The notes below the pieces were generated by a model that worked only from the letters and a program-made list of their open reading frames with translations, was not told the origin of the DNA and did no database searches. DNA of 64,000 nt. It comes from Cucumis sativus. Taxonomy: Eukaryota; Streptophyta; Magnoliopsida; Cucurbitales; Cucurbitaceae. The position numbers and the translations under genes were made by a program. How positions within the stretch are numbered: position 1 is the stretch's first letter; the number at the start of each line of letters is the position of its first letter. The DNA is taken from positions 25,839,489-25,903,488 of the forward strand of contig NC_026655.2 in NCBI RefSeq assembly GCF_000004075.3. Direction: 5' to 3'. Positions 1-12,896 of the stretch are shown here, one piece after another.

Positions 1-3000
1 GACTTAGACAAAATTCTCATATTTGAAACTAAATATAATTTGGATATATAATATGTTTTTTATACTCTGAACTCAAAAGATTGAGGAAACTATATATTGA
101 ATAAAATATTATCACTCAATTTAATGTAACATGTGAATGAATATGTGGTGTTGCATTGTAAATATGAGTATATAATACAATGAAAAATAAAGAAATAAAA
201 TAAAATAGAAAAAAGGAATATTGGTCATAGAGAAAAGAATTGGGAAATAACCTACAATTTTAACAACACACCTACACATCAGCGGACAAATTTGGAATTT
301 TGGGTCATGGCAACGAAAAGTTTTGAGAAAATTTGTATGTTGAAAAGAAATGGAGACTATATTTTGTTATGTTCTGTGAATTCACAACCTCATATGTTTT
401 TTCTTTTTTTTTTGGAATTTTTAATATTGATTTAAAATGTAACTATTATCACCCCCATGAATTTAAATTTTATTTAGTTTTTAGATTTTAAATTAATGTT
501 ACAATTTTTAAGTCGCCTAGATGTTGTGATTTTACACATTTAGATTGTGGATATTTTATTTGTTCGGTTTTTTCTGGTTACTATGGGCGTGTATGGATAT
601 TATTATGTGTGTTCATTCTGCAAGATTGAGAGAGACGTTGTGGTTGTGTAAGAAGATAGTTTTGTGAGGAACGGCTTCGCTATTAAACAACCACTTATTC
701 ATCGAACTCAAGTGGGTAAGTCCTCTCTCAATTATGTGATTTATTTCTGATACTTGTATCAGTTATCGTTTAGGCTGAAATTACAATATTCAAAGTTCAA
801 GCTTCTGTAGTATGATGATTTAAAAGAAGTTTTGTTTACGTCTTGAGGAAGGACGTGATTTAAGGAGAGTTCCTCCAATATATTACCTTAATTTATTGAT
901 CGATGAGAAATTTGATTAAGGGAGAGATTTTGGTTAGCCAAATCTATGTTTGAAATAGTTTAGTAATAGAGTTACTTTATCTTGTGTCATCGAACTAGGT
1001 TAACAATGTTATGTGTTTTTATTCTCTCTGCTTATTGTTCTGATTGTTGTATTCTTTGTTGTTAACTGTGGGTTTGTCTCATCCACTGTCATTGTTTCTT
1101 TCACTGTTTCACCAAAACTAATGAAAACAAAGCTTCTACAATACTCGTTTCAGGCAAAACAAAAAAAAAAAAAAAAAAAAAAAAAAAACCCTGATAGGTC
1201 TAAGTACCTAAGTACTCTTATTTCGAGTCAAGATTGTCTACTAGTTTTACTCATTTGTTTTCCTATCCTACTCATCTTTTGGCAAAATAAATTAAGATTT
1301 GAAAGTCCTCACACTCCTAAATAGTCAATACAGTTAAACCTAACATAATATTTGAACGATGTTATCATAAGTGGCATTCAACAATAAATTTGATAACATT
1401 ATAAATTTTCACTTGAGGTAGACAAAATTGAGTTATACAGTTTTTTTTATTATTATTTTGAAAAATATTAAAAAGTATGTTATGATTATTTAATGAAACA
1501 TAATGTATGGATAAATGATATAGAAGTAGAAATTGGGATTGAAAATCCCTCCATACTAAAATAAGAAACAATGTCGACAAAAATATAGAGGACGGCTGAT
1601 TAAGAAATTAATTTCGTGTTAAAAAGGAAGAATTGTCAAATCTTCAATTAATATAGAACTCCCAAATACCTAAGCTAACAATAATCTGTCCTTTCTTAAT
1701 TAAAATACATTACCTTTATTCCTTTTTAGTTAAATTAGTGAAAGTTTTACCTTTAGATTAAGCTTTTATATTGGCAAAATAATTTTTAAGATATAGGATC
1801 ACAAAGTTGCTTTTACAAAAATGGTAAGAGAAAAAAATTCACATTATGAAATGTAAAATATGTACAAATTATAAATATTCATTCTTATTAAAATTAACCA
1901 CAAATTTACCCAGCCATATAGAAATTAATTTTTTAAATATTTGGCAAAGGGATGATATATGTTTATTTATTTTTATAACCAATCATGATGTGAGGTGTTC
2001 ATGACATAATATATACACAATTGATTGTATTTCATAATTTTAAATATTGAATTAAGGTTATGAGATAAAATTAATTTAATGGTTAAAATTGAAAACCCCG
2101 TGTAATGTAATTTATACTTGTGTTTTAGTATTAGGAATTAAGAAAGTATAGTATTTTAAAATTTAATGTATTTAATAAATGATTGATATGAATGCATATG
2201 ATTAAATGTTAAATGTACATTGAGTCACACACACATATATATATATTTCATATTAAAAACGTTCTAGAGAACTTTAAAGTTGCACTTTGAATAGTGATAA
2301 GTGTGAACAAATTAAATGACCAGAAAAAATCATTTTCAAATTTTATGTAACATGCTTTTATAATTTTAAATTTACAACAATTTAGTTCATATTAATTCAG
2401 TCATTCTAGTTTACAATTTGTTAATGATTTATATACCTTAGCTTTTACCATAAAAATACAATTTATTTATTTAGTTTTTTTCGTTACATGTAAAAATAAT
2501 TTTGTTTGTCTTTTATTTATAATAATTTATCTAAAATTTAATAATTAACTAAACTCTAAAAAAAAGCAATTATTAATTAACCTCCGCAAAATAGTAATTA
2601 GTATTTCATCCATTTATATTTAAATAAATTAAAATAAAAAAATTACTAAAATACTAATAAATAAAAATATTTATAAATATAACAACATCTACCATAAATA
2701 TATTTTATTTGTTGTTAATGTGTTGGGAAAAGAAAAGTATGAAGTTGAGATGTGAAAGTGATTGGAAAGAGAAAGGATTTATTTACTTTTAGAATTGTTG
2801 AGTCTGGTGTGTTATCCAATTGATGGGATGTGAAATCATACGACATGTCGTTTTCAAAGAGTAACGCGAAAATGCAAAGTCAAGGTCAATAAACCGACAG
2901 CTGTTACAATGGAAAAAGAGTTAAAAACGACAATAGAAATCGCGGAACACCGTGTTTAATTTTGCACATTAACTATTTATATTAATTAATCGGTACCCTA

Positions 3001-6000
3001 ATTTGACGGCTTTGGACCTATTACACATTAGTCTACCCCTAACCTTCTTTATCAAATTTAATTATACATTACCACTAGTCTCTTACACATAACAATAATA
3101 ATACATGTGTCATGCACGTGTAAATTTTATATAAATCACACTGTCTTCATTTTTAGATATCAATATTTCGTATTTCTAAATAATACTTGAATAATTGTAA
3201 CTTAAAAAAATGATGCAACTTTTTGTTTAGATATTTTTCATGTTTTCATATTTATTTATTGTCTAAATTGTGTGAATATATAAATTTTTTTGTTAATTAT
3301 TATAAATTTCATTTAGATCACTAATTAAATGAAATTGGATGACATCTTTTATATTTTAGGAACACATTTAAACGATATTAAAGACGTCAATCGATAAATA
3401 ATATCAATGTCAAACTTTTTGGTTTACATACCAACCCGTCGAGAAATATTTTTATTAATAATTTGACCATATCAATTTTTAATTTATCTTAAATATTCAA
3501 TTTGCTTTCGAGATTAAAATTAACTTATTTTATTTAAATTTATAACAGTGACAATATCCATCCATTTAAAAAAGTGTTTAGATTTTAAAATATCGATCAA
3601 TAAATACTAAGAATATTAATATATGACATGTTGATGTGATATAACATATATTATTAGAAAATCTAATATCACATGTAAAATAAACTTTAAAATAGACAAT
3701 AATATATTATCTACTGTGATAATGGAAAAAAATAAATAGAACATTGAATTAATGCATTTAGCATTAAATTTGATTGGTACTTACAAGTACATGTCTCGCT
3801 CATTCATAACTCAACTTAATATGCAATAATGTCTCCACTTAATTTCTAATATTTGTGCTATTTTTTCTTTTTTTTTTCTTCTCTTTTTTATTTACTAGTT
3901 TTATGTCTAAATACCATCTTTTTTATATTGTTTACTTTACAATTCGTTAGTTAAGATTTATTGAATACATAGAATAAATTTAAATAAATGAAAATACATA
4001 GTTTAATTAAATCAAATTAAACTAAAGTGTAGTGATAAATGGTATTTTAATATATACAACTTATTTGAGTTGTAGGTATTTGTTTTATAATTGGTTGAAC
4101 ATTAAATATACGTAGGATTTAAATGTTTGAATTTTAATGCATGAGATAATTAATTTACATGCTTGAAATTGTGAGATAATTAATCTCTTAGATCATACTT
4201 AGAGAATAATTGATATACTAATAAATACATTTTGAAATATATTTATTATAGTTTATTTATAATAGACCAAAATAAATTGTTATATATATTATCAGTAGAG
4301 TAGTCTATATTGATCTATCGTCATGATTTTTTTTTAAAATAATTTTTGCTAGTATATAGTTTAGATTGTTTTTCATATTTGGAAAATGCACTAAAATTTA
4401 ACTAAACATTTTGTTATATAATGAGCAAGATAAACTTTACCATATTAAAAAAATCACCTATATTAGGATAAAAAGATTAAATATTTGTTTGAAATGTTAA
4501 AAGAATATTTGGGTGTTATTATAAAGTTAAAAGAAGAATTATGATTAAATTAATGAAGTAAACAGTGGGCTTTTCAAAATAATTATAATATAATGAAAAG
4601 AAAGATTTGGGTAATTGATTAGTAATTAGCAATATAAGGCGTGTCCAATATGAACTTTGAAATTTTTGTTTCTCCAAAATATCGACTCGTCCACAGTCAA
4701 AATTCTCTCCCACCTCTTTTTTTTCTTTAATAAAATAAAAATAAATATTGTTTTTCTTTTCTTTTTTTATTCTTTCTTAATAATAAAATAAAGTCATTCT
4801 TTTTATATAAATAAATTTTAGTGATTATAATGACTAAATATAAATTGACTTAACAACATGGGTGGCAATTAGTGGTTGATTACAATTCCTAATCCCCCAC
4901 GAGTTTGACCAATAAAAGAAAAAGTTCACCATAAACAATCAACCATAATAATAAATAAATAAATGGTAAAATAAGGAATCTCGTCGTAACTTTATTTTTT
5001 ATAGATAATTACGGTAGATGACAAAATATAGTAAAATTTCAAGTTTTATAAATGATAGATATAGATACATACATTTTTATAATGGGGATAAAAATTTTAA
5101 AATAAACAAAAATATATATACATTTATAGTTCTAATTGGTTTTGTTTTGTATTATATATGATCAACAAGTTTGAGGTTAAAATTGTTATTTGTCATATGT
5201 TGATCTCAGATTAATAAGAGATAAATATTTGAGTTATCAAACAATCTTTTTAATTAGTTGTCTTAATATTGGATTTCCGCGTGGTAATCAAAATAACTAA
5301 ATCTACTATAATATATCAATTATAAATTTAAAACTTAGTAATCAAAATAACATGATCGAATGTGAGGGTTATTTTTTTCTTTTTTATTCATGGTGACGAA
5401 AGTGCATACTCGAGTTATAAAATTTATTGGTTAGAAACTTGATTATATTTCCTATGTTTCTATTTTTATTTTAAAACTTGGAATACTTTCAAGTTTATTA
5501 TTTATTGATAGTATACATACTTGCACGAGTACCATTCTTATTTACAATCTCTGTCATAGACATATACACACGTACATATCCATGACAATAACTAAATTGA
5601 CTATATTATATAAACTTTAAGAATCATCTCTTTATAAATTTTGGAATCTAGTGGTCATTTAATAGTTAGACCACACAAAGCCTGTCCTTTGCATTATTTA
5701 AAAGAAATAAAGAAGAAATGTTTTCAATTCATAACTCTTCGGAACGTATCTGTAAATATGGTAAAATATTACAATTGTATCTATCAGAATCTATTACAAT
5801 TTATTATAGATAGATTATGAAGTTTTACTGTATTTTATAAATATCATTTTGTTGATTTGTTATAGAGAGAAAAACAAAAATAAGATGGTTTTGTTTTGTT
5901 CAAACCCTTTTACCTAGACATAATTGTCAAGGTAAAAGGCCGGTTTCATTGAACAATTCATTCAACAAAAATAGGTCTTTTTCTTACTTCTTTTGTGGTC

Positions 6001-8040
6001 CAAATAGATCAATAAATGACACAAAAATACTATAGGAAAATTAAATGATAATTCAATAACACAATATCTACTTTCAATGTGTAGATGACAACTCCCATTC
6101 AATACTCAACCAATTCTAACTCCATCCAAACTTTTACTCGTTTTCTTATAGGATTTGGACTCATGGGTATTAGATGAAGACGTAATTAATATAACTTGTT
6201 TGGTCGTAGGTGTCCAATATACCACTTCAAACGATCTTTGTTTGGTTGTTACCACTATTCTATCCATGATAACCAACGTACACATTCCCTTAGTTTATCG
6301 CTTGTAAAGCTTTTCAAGTAGTTCTCTCTAAGTACCAGTTAACCACATCGATCAATGTGTTAAACACAAAAAAATCAATTCCTATCTAACAAGTTGATCG
6401 AAAATTCTGAACATCTCAACGATACAAAACTAAAAGTTCAAGAAAGTTATTAACTAAAATTATTTTTAAACACAAGATCAAAAATTTAGTAATGCACTCC
6501 TTTTAAACGGTAAAACATTTACGAATTTAAGAAACATCTATAGTATAATTTACTCTTTCATCTCACCGTGGTTGTACTAAAAAAAGATTAAAATAGTCTA
6601 AGTAGTGGGTGGTGGAGGCATATGGTGGAAAATTGACCAATGATAGTCAATGAAATGAAATGGTTTTTGTTTTCCAGTTTTCCACATCAAAGGAAAAGTG
6701 ACTTCTTTAACCCATGGCCACGTGTAGTTTGACTCGTGAAATATACTTCACAGATTTAAACTAAATACAATAAAATTCTTCTTTCTAAAATTTGTTTTTA
6801 CTTATAATAATTAGTTTTTAACAAATTAGTATTTGCATCTCAATTTTAATTTGTATCAACTAAAATTATTCACAAGTTATCTATTACAAATCGTATTGAC
6901 AAATTGATTTCAACGTTTATTAGAAGAAGTTGTAATTGTTAAATTATGGACATAAGTAAAAAAATCTCACGACTGAAAAGTTTGATCACTTTGATTTTAC
7001 TTCCACCCAGAAACAAGATGTGTTTTAACTATTGACAATAACTTTAGCTTCAAAGACTTTTCTAATCACAATAGATATATATGAAATATGAATGAAAAAA
7101 ATATATATGAATGAAAATTCCTATAAATGAGCTAATTAAATTAATCTACTTCTGAAAATTGATACCATTGTGAGTTTGACTTTTGAACACGACATGATAT
7201 AAACTTTTTACAAATAGTGTTTAGGAACTAAACGGGAAGGAACTTTTGTTCGAGTTTACCAATAGAGTTTAAATTGATACTTTGGTTTCATTAATCTAAA
7301 CCTTTTTTTAAAAAGAACAAGCATTGATATAATTAAAAAACGTTCAATTTTTTTTTTATTTTTTAAATTATCGTTCAAGTTGTAACTCACTTTCACTGGT
7401 TGTTGCTCAATTTGTAGATTGTCTTCTTATTTTCATTCATTTTTTTTACCCTTACTGTCGAGGCTTGGTTTGTTTGACATACAAATAAACTTTGTTCATT
7501 ACCCTAAACCCATTATACACTGTCCAAAGAAAGAATAAATAACTCAGCTCTACGTTACCATTCACGTCATGTGCAGCGAACGTACAAGTTGATAGAGAAA
7601 AATGAAATAAAATATGTAAAAGAAAATGGGAAAAAGAAAACTAACAACAACAAAAAAGAATAAATTTAACCCAATTTCTTAGCCAATCTATCGAATCATC
7701 CCTTTAATTCATCTTTTGAAAAAGAAAAAGTTAATTACAGAAGTTTCACAAAGGACAGTGTAATGTTAATGTATGTTTTTTCATGGAAACTTGGTTTCAT
7801 TTTTTTAGGCATACTTTGTTTGACCAATCTTCTCTTTTCCTTCTTCACTCTCTTCATCTTCAACTTTATAAAACCCCTAAAATCTTCTTCTCTTTTTCAA
7901 ATCCCCAAAATCAAATTAATCTCAATCTATTTGTTCACATTCTTCAATTCAAACTTCTTTGAAACATTCAAAACAAACCCACAAACTCCTGCCTTTGATT
8001 TTCATTCTCATCTCTTTGTTTATTGGGCGCCTTTTCATCC
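1..8040. other. Intergenic AT-rich spacer, no supported gene
   Basis: About 8 kb without a convincing coding region. Open frames here are short, of low complexity and lack recognisable domains. It holds a 28-nt A run at 1161-1188, a short (CA/TA) run near 2228-2247, and scattered 'ggtaaaatattac' / 'gatagat' style repeat debris near 4250-4330, 5010-5100 and 5745-5850. The stretch 560-1010 is less AT-rich than its surroundings and could be part of an old retroelement, but no ends were found. The last few hundred bases are the promoter of the IQM gene. Confidence 0.6.
1161..1188 (+). repeat. 28-nt poly(A) run
   Basis: An uninterrupted run of 28 A follows a non-repetitive, less AT-rich stretch. 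It might be the tail of an old retrotransposed sequence or a simple mononucleotide repeat. No target-site duplication was established. Confidence 0.7.
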
Positions 8041-8042
8041 AC

Positions 8043-8050
8043 TATATAAA
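8043..8050 (+). promoter_or_regulatory. TATA box of the IQM gene
   Basis: TATATAAA lies about 104 bases before the ATG at 8154, in a pyrimidine- and CA-rich leader context. Transcription would begin near 8075-8080, giving an 5' UTR of about 75 bases. The spacing fits a plant core promoter; the start site is inferred. Confidence 0.6.
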
Positions 8051-8153
8051 AAACAGACGTCTTCACAACAAATCTCCATCATCATAACCTTCAAATCCCA
8101 TTTTTTAATTTTTTAATTTTTTTTATTTTCAATTTTGTTTCGGATTCTGATTC

Positions 8154-10654
8154 ATGGGTTTATCCCTTTCACTTCTCATTTCTGCCTGGAAGGAAATTAT
8201 AGATCAAGGGTTCTTCATCATATTCAAAAATTCGAGTTTCTCTGCTAGTGATAAAGCCCTGTTTTTGAAATCAAATAGTTTCAAAATTACAGAGGAAGAA
8301 CCGGTGAAAAACAGAGCAACTAGAAGTAAACCAAATAGTTTGAAAGGGAATAAACCGGAGAACGTGATTCTAGAAACGAATCTCTCATTTAAATCACTTG
8401 TTGAAGATGCGGGTTTTAGTTTCTCTGTTTCTGGGTCGGAGAATTTAAAGACGGCGACTCCGGGTGTTTCTTTGCCGGAGCCGGCGGTTATGTTCTCACC
8501 TAGGCCGGTGAATGAACTAGATGCGGCCGCAGTGAAGTTACAGAAGCATTATAAAGGTCATAGAACGAGAAGAAATCTTGCAGATTGTGCGGTGGTTGTT
8601 GAAGAATTGTGGTGGAAGGCTATTGATTTTGCCAATTTGAAACGGAGCTCTGTTTCCTTTTTTAATGTCGAGAAGCCGGAAACCGCCGTCTCCCGGTGGG
8701 CCAGGGCCAGAACTAGAGCGGCCAAGGTCAGCTTTTACCCTTTTTTTTAATTTTAATTATTACTAATAATACAATACATTTTCCAATACAAACAAAATTA
8801 TCTATACAATATTTGAAAATTACTTTAAAACAATAATTTCTCTAAAAGCAATTTATTGATATTTAATATCAATATGGTTTAATTTAATCTTTAGGCTTAA
8901 GAATTTTGTTTATGGCTTTCATTAGGTGGGGAAGGGTTTGAGTAAGGATGAAAAGGCTCAAAAATTGGCTCTTCAGCACTGGCTTGAAGCTGTAAGTTCT
9001 TCAATTTTTCACCCTAATATTTCCCTTATTTATTTATTTTTCTCTTACGTAAAATTGGAAATTGGACGTAAATAGTATTGAAATATAAACAACCATATGA
9101 ATGTAAACGATTGAATCAAAATAATAAAAATAGAACTCAAACAATAAAAGTTATAGGTTGAAATATAAAAGAAAGTTAATGATGAGTTCAATTGAGTTTA
9201 ATTTTTAGGTGCTATTGTGTCTTTACTATTCTTACTTATCTTTTACGTTACAGATTGATCCACGCCATCGATATGGCCACAATTTGCACTTGTACTACGA
9301 CGTTTGGTTTGTGAGTGAGAGTAATCAACCATTCTTTTACTGGTAAGTGAAAGTTTGAATTTTTGTAATAATGAAATACAATTTAAATCCAAATACATAT
9401 CTTAAAAATGCTTGATTTGCAAAAAAAATTGTAGGTTGGATATTGGAGATGGCAAAGAAATAACTGTGGAGAAATGTCCAAGGGCAACTCTTAAAAAACA
9501 ATGCATCAAATATTTGGGTCCGGTAAGTGTGACTTACTATATGTTATGAACATTTTCAACCATAAAGTTTTTAATTTTATTAATTTAAAATATGAATTTT
9601 GTGTTGTTAATTTTTGATAGAAAGAAAGAGAAGAATATGAAGTAATAGTGAAAAATGGGAAGCTTGTTTACAAGAAAAATGGAGATATAGTGGAAACAAA
9701 AGAAGGTTCAAAATGGATATTTGTTTTAAGCACTACAAGATCTTTATATGTTGGCCAAAAGAAGAAAGGTCAATTTCAACATTCAAGTTTCCTCTCCGGC
9801 GCCGCCATTACCGCCGCCGGCCGATTAGTTGCTCATGACGGTCTCATTCAGGTAATCACAATTTCTCAAACCACCATTTTCATCATTTTATTTTTTTATT
9901 TTTTAAATATTTGGATGGTACAAAATTAAAAAGAGATAATATTGATAATTGACATTTTGTTTTCTTTGTTGTTGGTATAGGCAATTTGGCCATACAGTGG
10001 TCATTATCACCCAACAGAAGCCAATTTCAATGAATTCCTCAGCTTCCTTAAGGAAAACCATGTAGATCTCACCAATGTCAAGGTAATTAAATTCCCTTTT
10101 CCCTTTTTAATCAATAATTAATTAAGAAATTGTTAGTGAACTTATTTAACGAAAATCAAACTAATATTGGAAGTCTTTTGTTAATTCTCCCATAGATGTG
10201 TGCAATTGACGATGACAGTCAATACAATGCCGTGGAAGGGGAACAAAAGCCAAACTCACGAGAAACTTCCTTCAAATCTACACCGCCGTTGGAAGAAGAA
10301 GAAGAACCCAAATCAACGGTTCCAATTGCTTCCGAAGAGAAAAGCACAACAGTCACCGACGACGTCCGGAGATCGGAGAAAGCGACGGCAAAACAATTCG
10401 ACATGTCGAAACGATTGTCATGCAAATGGTCGACAGGAGCTGGGCCCAGGATCGGGTGCGTACGGGACTACCCAACTGAGCTACAAACGATGGCACTTGA
10501 ACATGTCAACTTATCGCCACGAGTGGGCTCTGGGCCGTTAGTTAATTATGGCCCTATTCCTTCTCCACGTCCAAGCCCAAAAATTAGGCTCTCGCCTAGG
10601 TTGGCTTATATGGGCCACCCAAGCCCAAGAACTCCAATCGCAGCCGCTAATTGA
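8154..10654 (+). CDS. IQM: IQM-family calmodulin-binding protein (IQ motif), 7 exons, 535 aa
   Basis: Exons: 8154-8726, 8926-8991, 9254-9342, 9435-9522, 9621-9851, 9981-10082, 10196-10654. All junctions are GT-AG, and the frame holds to the stop. One IQ motif sits at residues 129-140 ([13 protein letters not shown]), followed by the family block [17 protein letters not shown]. Exons 2-6 carry the plant-specific core: [20 protein letters not shown], then WLDIGDGKE, then [16 protein letters not shown], then [18 protein letters not shown] proteins bind calmodulin independently of calcium and act in stomatal, light and stress signalling; no enzymatic activity is assigned here. The start ATG is the first after the TATA box. 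The C-terminal 50 residues are rich in SPR/SPK motifs. The length fits the family (roughly 480-550 aa). The closest Arabidopsis member is probably IQM5 or IQM4, judged by recall and by neighbouring NMT1. The family call is firm; the subtype is not. Confidence 0.93.
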
Positions 10655-10871
10655 AAAAAGCCCAATGTTATTTTGGTAGCTCGGCCCAATTGGTGGAAAT
10701 GGTTTTAACACAATTTTTTAATTCCTTCGTTGTTTGTTTGTGTTTTTTCTTTTAATAACTTTTTTGGGGGTAGAGGGGGCTAATTGAGAGCCGAAGAGTA
10801 ATTTGATTTGGCTCATGGTTAAATATAGCTTTATTGGTTTGTAACATCAATTCTTCTTGTAAAAATAGAAT

Positions 10872-10877
10872 AATAAA
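10872..10877 (+). terminator. Polyadenylation signal of the IQM gene
   Basis: AATAAA lies 218 bases after the stop codon, preceded by T/G-rich sequence (TTGTTTGTTTGTG near 10730), a usual plant far-upstream element. The cleavage site would be around 10890-10910. Confidence 0.5.
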
Positions 10878-10899
10878 GTTGAAAGGAAATTCAATATTT

Positions 10900-12520
10900 T
10901 GATTTATTCTTTCTTTCTATCTATCTTTTTTCTTCTTTGGATTGTGACATTTATCATTTTAGGGGTTAGTTTTATTTCTTTGTGGTAATGTAAGATAGTC
11001 TAGAGATTTGAAATGCCTAAACATCTAAAAAAAAATTAGAGATTTTCCTAGCATTTTACAATTATCATTCAAGAAGATGCATTTGGTTGCACTTAGCACC
11101 AAAGTATTACTTTACCCTTTTTGTGATTTAGGGGAAATAAAAAAAGTGGAACAGACAAATGACAAAACATACTTAAAACACCTCTAAAATATATATATAT
11201 TATCAAGAGCTTAACTTAATCGACACCTTCAAATAAATATTAACACAAATATGATAGGAGAAGCAAATCAAAAAAAGGAAGCTTGAATGATAGCAAAAAA
11301 GAATATGGAGTTCTCAGTAACCTCATGGATGTAATGTAAAAAAAATAATGTTAAATACTTTCAAAGTTTTCTATATCATGAGCCAAAGCAATCGTGATGT
11401 TAGATTAGTTGAGATGTCTAAAAACGGGTTTGTGATTCATGATCTTCAACAAAACTCCTCCTACACATGTTCTTTCAAGATGGGGTCTATTTGGATTCAT
11501 CATTTTTGAATTGAATCCCAATTTTTTTTTCTAGACCATTAGTACTGTATTAGATAACATGGAGTTTCCATTTCAAAATCAATTTGATAACGGAAGAAGC
11601 AACTCACGTATCTTATTAAGATTATGAGATCGCTTAATTTTTTCAATGTGCCTTCTTAACGGGCAATGATATCACTCTCTTCAGCAAACAAGCTTCATTT
11701 AGAAAGCTGAGAGTGGCCTTTGTGAAATTGAAAGCAAATGTATATAGCTAAAGCTTGCAAGGCTTAAAGAGGAGGAAGCACTATTTCCAGGTATCAAGTG
11801 TAAAAGAAGACAAAACCACACCTAGAACACAAATGAGATTCATGTCTTTACAATTCTAAACTGTTTCAACTTTCATATAACAAAACTGGAAATCAAAACA
11901 ATTCTTATCAGACCCATCATAATAGATTCAAGATTCCAATTCTTAAGCTACAAAACCAGAAATCCTCAAATTGAGACATCAGAGAAGAAAGCAGGGGTTT
12001 GGTTTATCTTGAAATTCCTTAAATTTAATATCTAACGGTCCTGAACGACCTAAGTTGCATTCACATTTATCTTATTGACAAGTTTGATCCTAGAGTTTAG
12101 TAGAGTGAACTATAGGAACTCTTAACTCCATAGGCGCCTCATAGTTCGTAGTCTAATATTTTCTCTTTAATGCTATCATTACTCCCCATAAGCTCTCTAC
12201 TGTTAGTGAACCAAATAAATCTCCATATCGATTCTTTTTCGTTTATATTTGCTTATTGATTTCTCAACCGTTTCTAAGAAGGGAGTAGAACTAAACTAAG
12301 TCGAACAAGTACAAAATGGATACAGGAACACAATCAATCCATATCTACTCATAAAACCATTATCCCCAATTCATTTGAAAAAAAGGAAAAGAAAGAATTT
12401 TATACTTCCAACAGTAGTTACACATTCAAACAAATTTCATAAATCATTCATAACATCAACAAACAGATTCTGAGATATTTCAGAAATTATAAGCTAAATT
12501 AAACAACAAAGAGTGGAAGA
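10900..12520. other. Intergenic spacer and 3' flank of the DUF3511 gene
   Basis: No ORF with family features was seen. Base composition is mixed, with fragments that look like old single-copy or repeat-derived DNA. The last 200-400 bases probably hold the 3' UTR of the minus-strand DUF3511 gene. Confidence 0.5.
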
Positions 12521-12524
12521 AAAG

Positions 12525-12896
12525 CTACCATCCAAAAACAACTCGAGAGCATCTTTCCTTAAGCCATCGGAAGCTTTTTCTTAGAGACCCTTTAACTTTG
12601 CCTTCCACAGAATAAACTTTATAGCTAGCAACTCTCCTCTTTCTCTGCATCTCCGGATCGTTGAAACTCCAACTCTTGGATGAGAATCCATTCGTCGATT
12701 TTCCTTTCTTGAGCTTCAAATCATTACCCATCTGGGTTCGACTTGGATTTGCAGAAGAAGCATAGGAAGCACTGTAACAACGAAAATCTTGCATACCCAT
12801 TGCGCCAGAACCATTGGGTGTCCTTGATTCGGTTCCATGGTAGGTTTGAATCTGCATTCTCCCATCTGGGTATGAATTGGAGTTGAAATCGTCCAT
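12525..12896 (-). CDS. DUF3511 domain protein, intronless, 123 aa
   Basis: A single open frame from ATG at 12896 to TAG at 12525. The C-terminal part (about residues 84-123) is the plant DUF3511 signature: RKRRVASYKVYSVEGKVKGS, then RKSFRWLKERCSRVVFGW at the extreme C-terminus. The N-terminal two thirds are Ser/Asn/Tyr-rich, of low complexity and probably disordered. There is no signal peptide or membrane segment. DUF3511 is a land-plant family of small basic proteins without a known biochemical function; I do not assign one. A short, intronless gene of this length is normal for the family. It is the same strand as THO6, about 2 kb downstream of that gene's stop. In Arabidopsis a DUF3511 gene also lies close to THO6 on chromosome 2 (from memory), which supports the call. 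Confidence 0.9.
   Translation of the reverse strand: MDDFNSNSYPDGRMQIQTYHGTESRTPNGSGAMGMQDFRCYSASYASSANPSRTQMGNDLKLKKGKSTNGFSSKSWSFNDPEMQRKRRVASYKVYSVEGKVKGSLRKSFRWLKERCSRVVFGW

Noticed and set aside
1013..1324. 103-codon ORF containing a Lys run
   Set aside because: The run is the 28-nt A tract; there is no domain, and the rest is hydrophobic low complexity.
7763..8116. 117-codon ORF upstream of the IQM gene
   Set aside because: Its Phe/Leu/Ser-rich translation comes from T-rich promoter and leader DNA, and it overlaps the TATA box at 8043.
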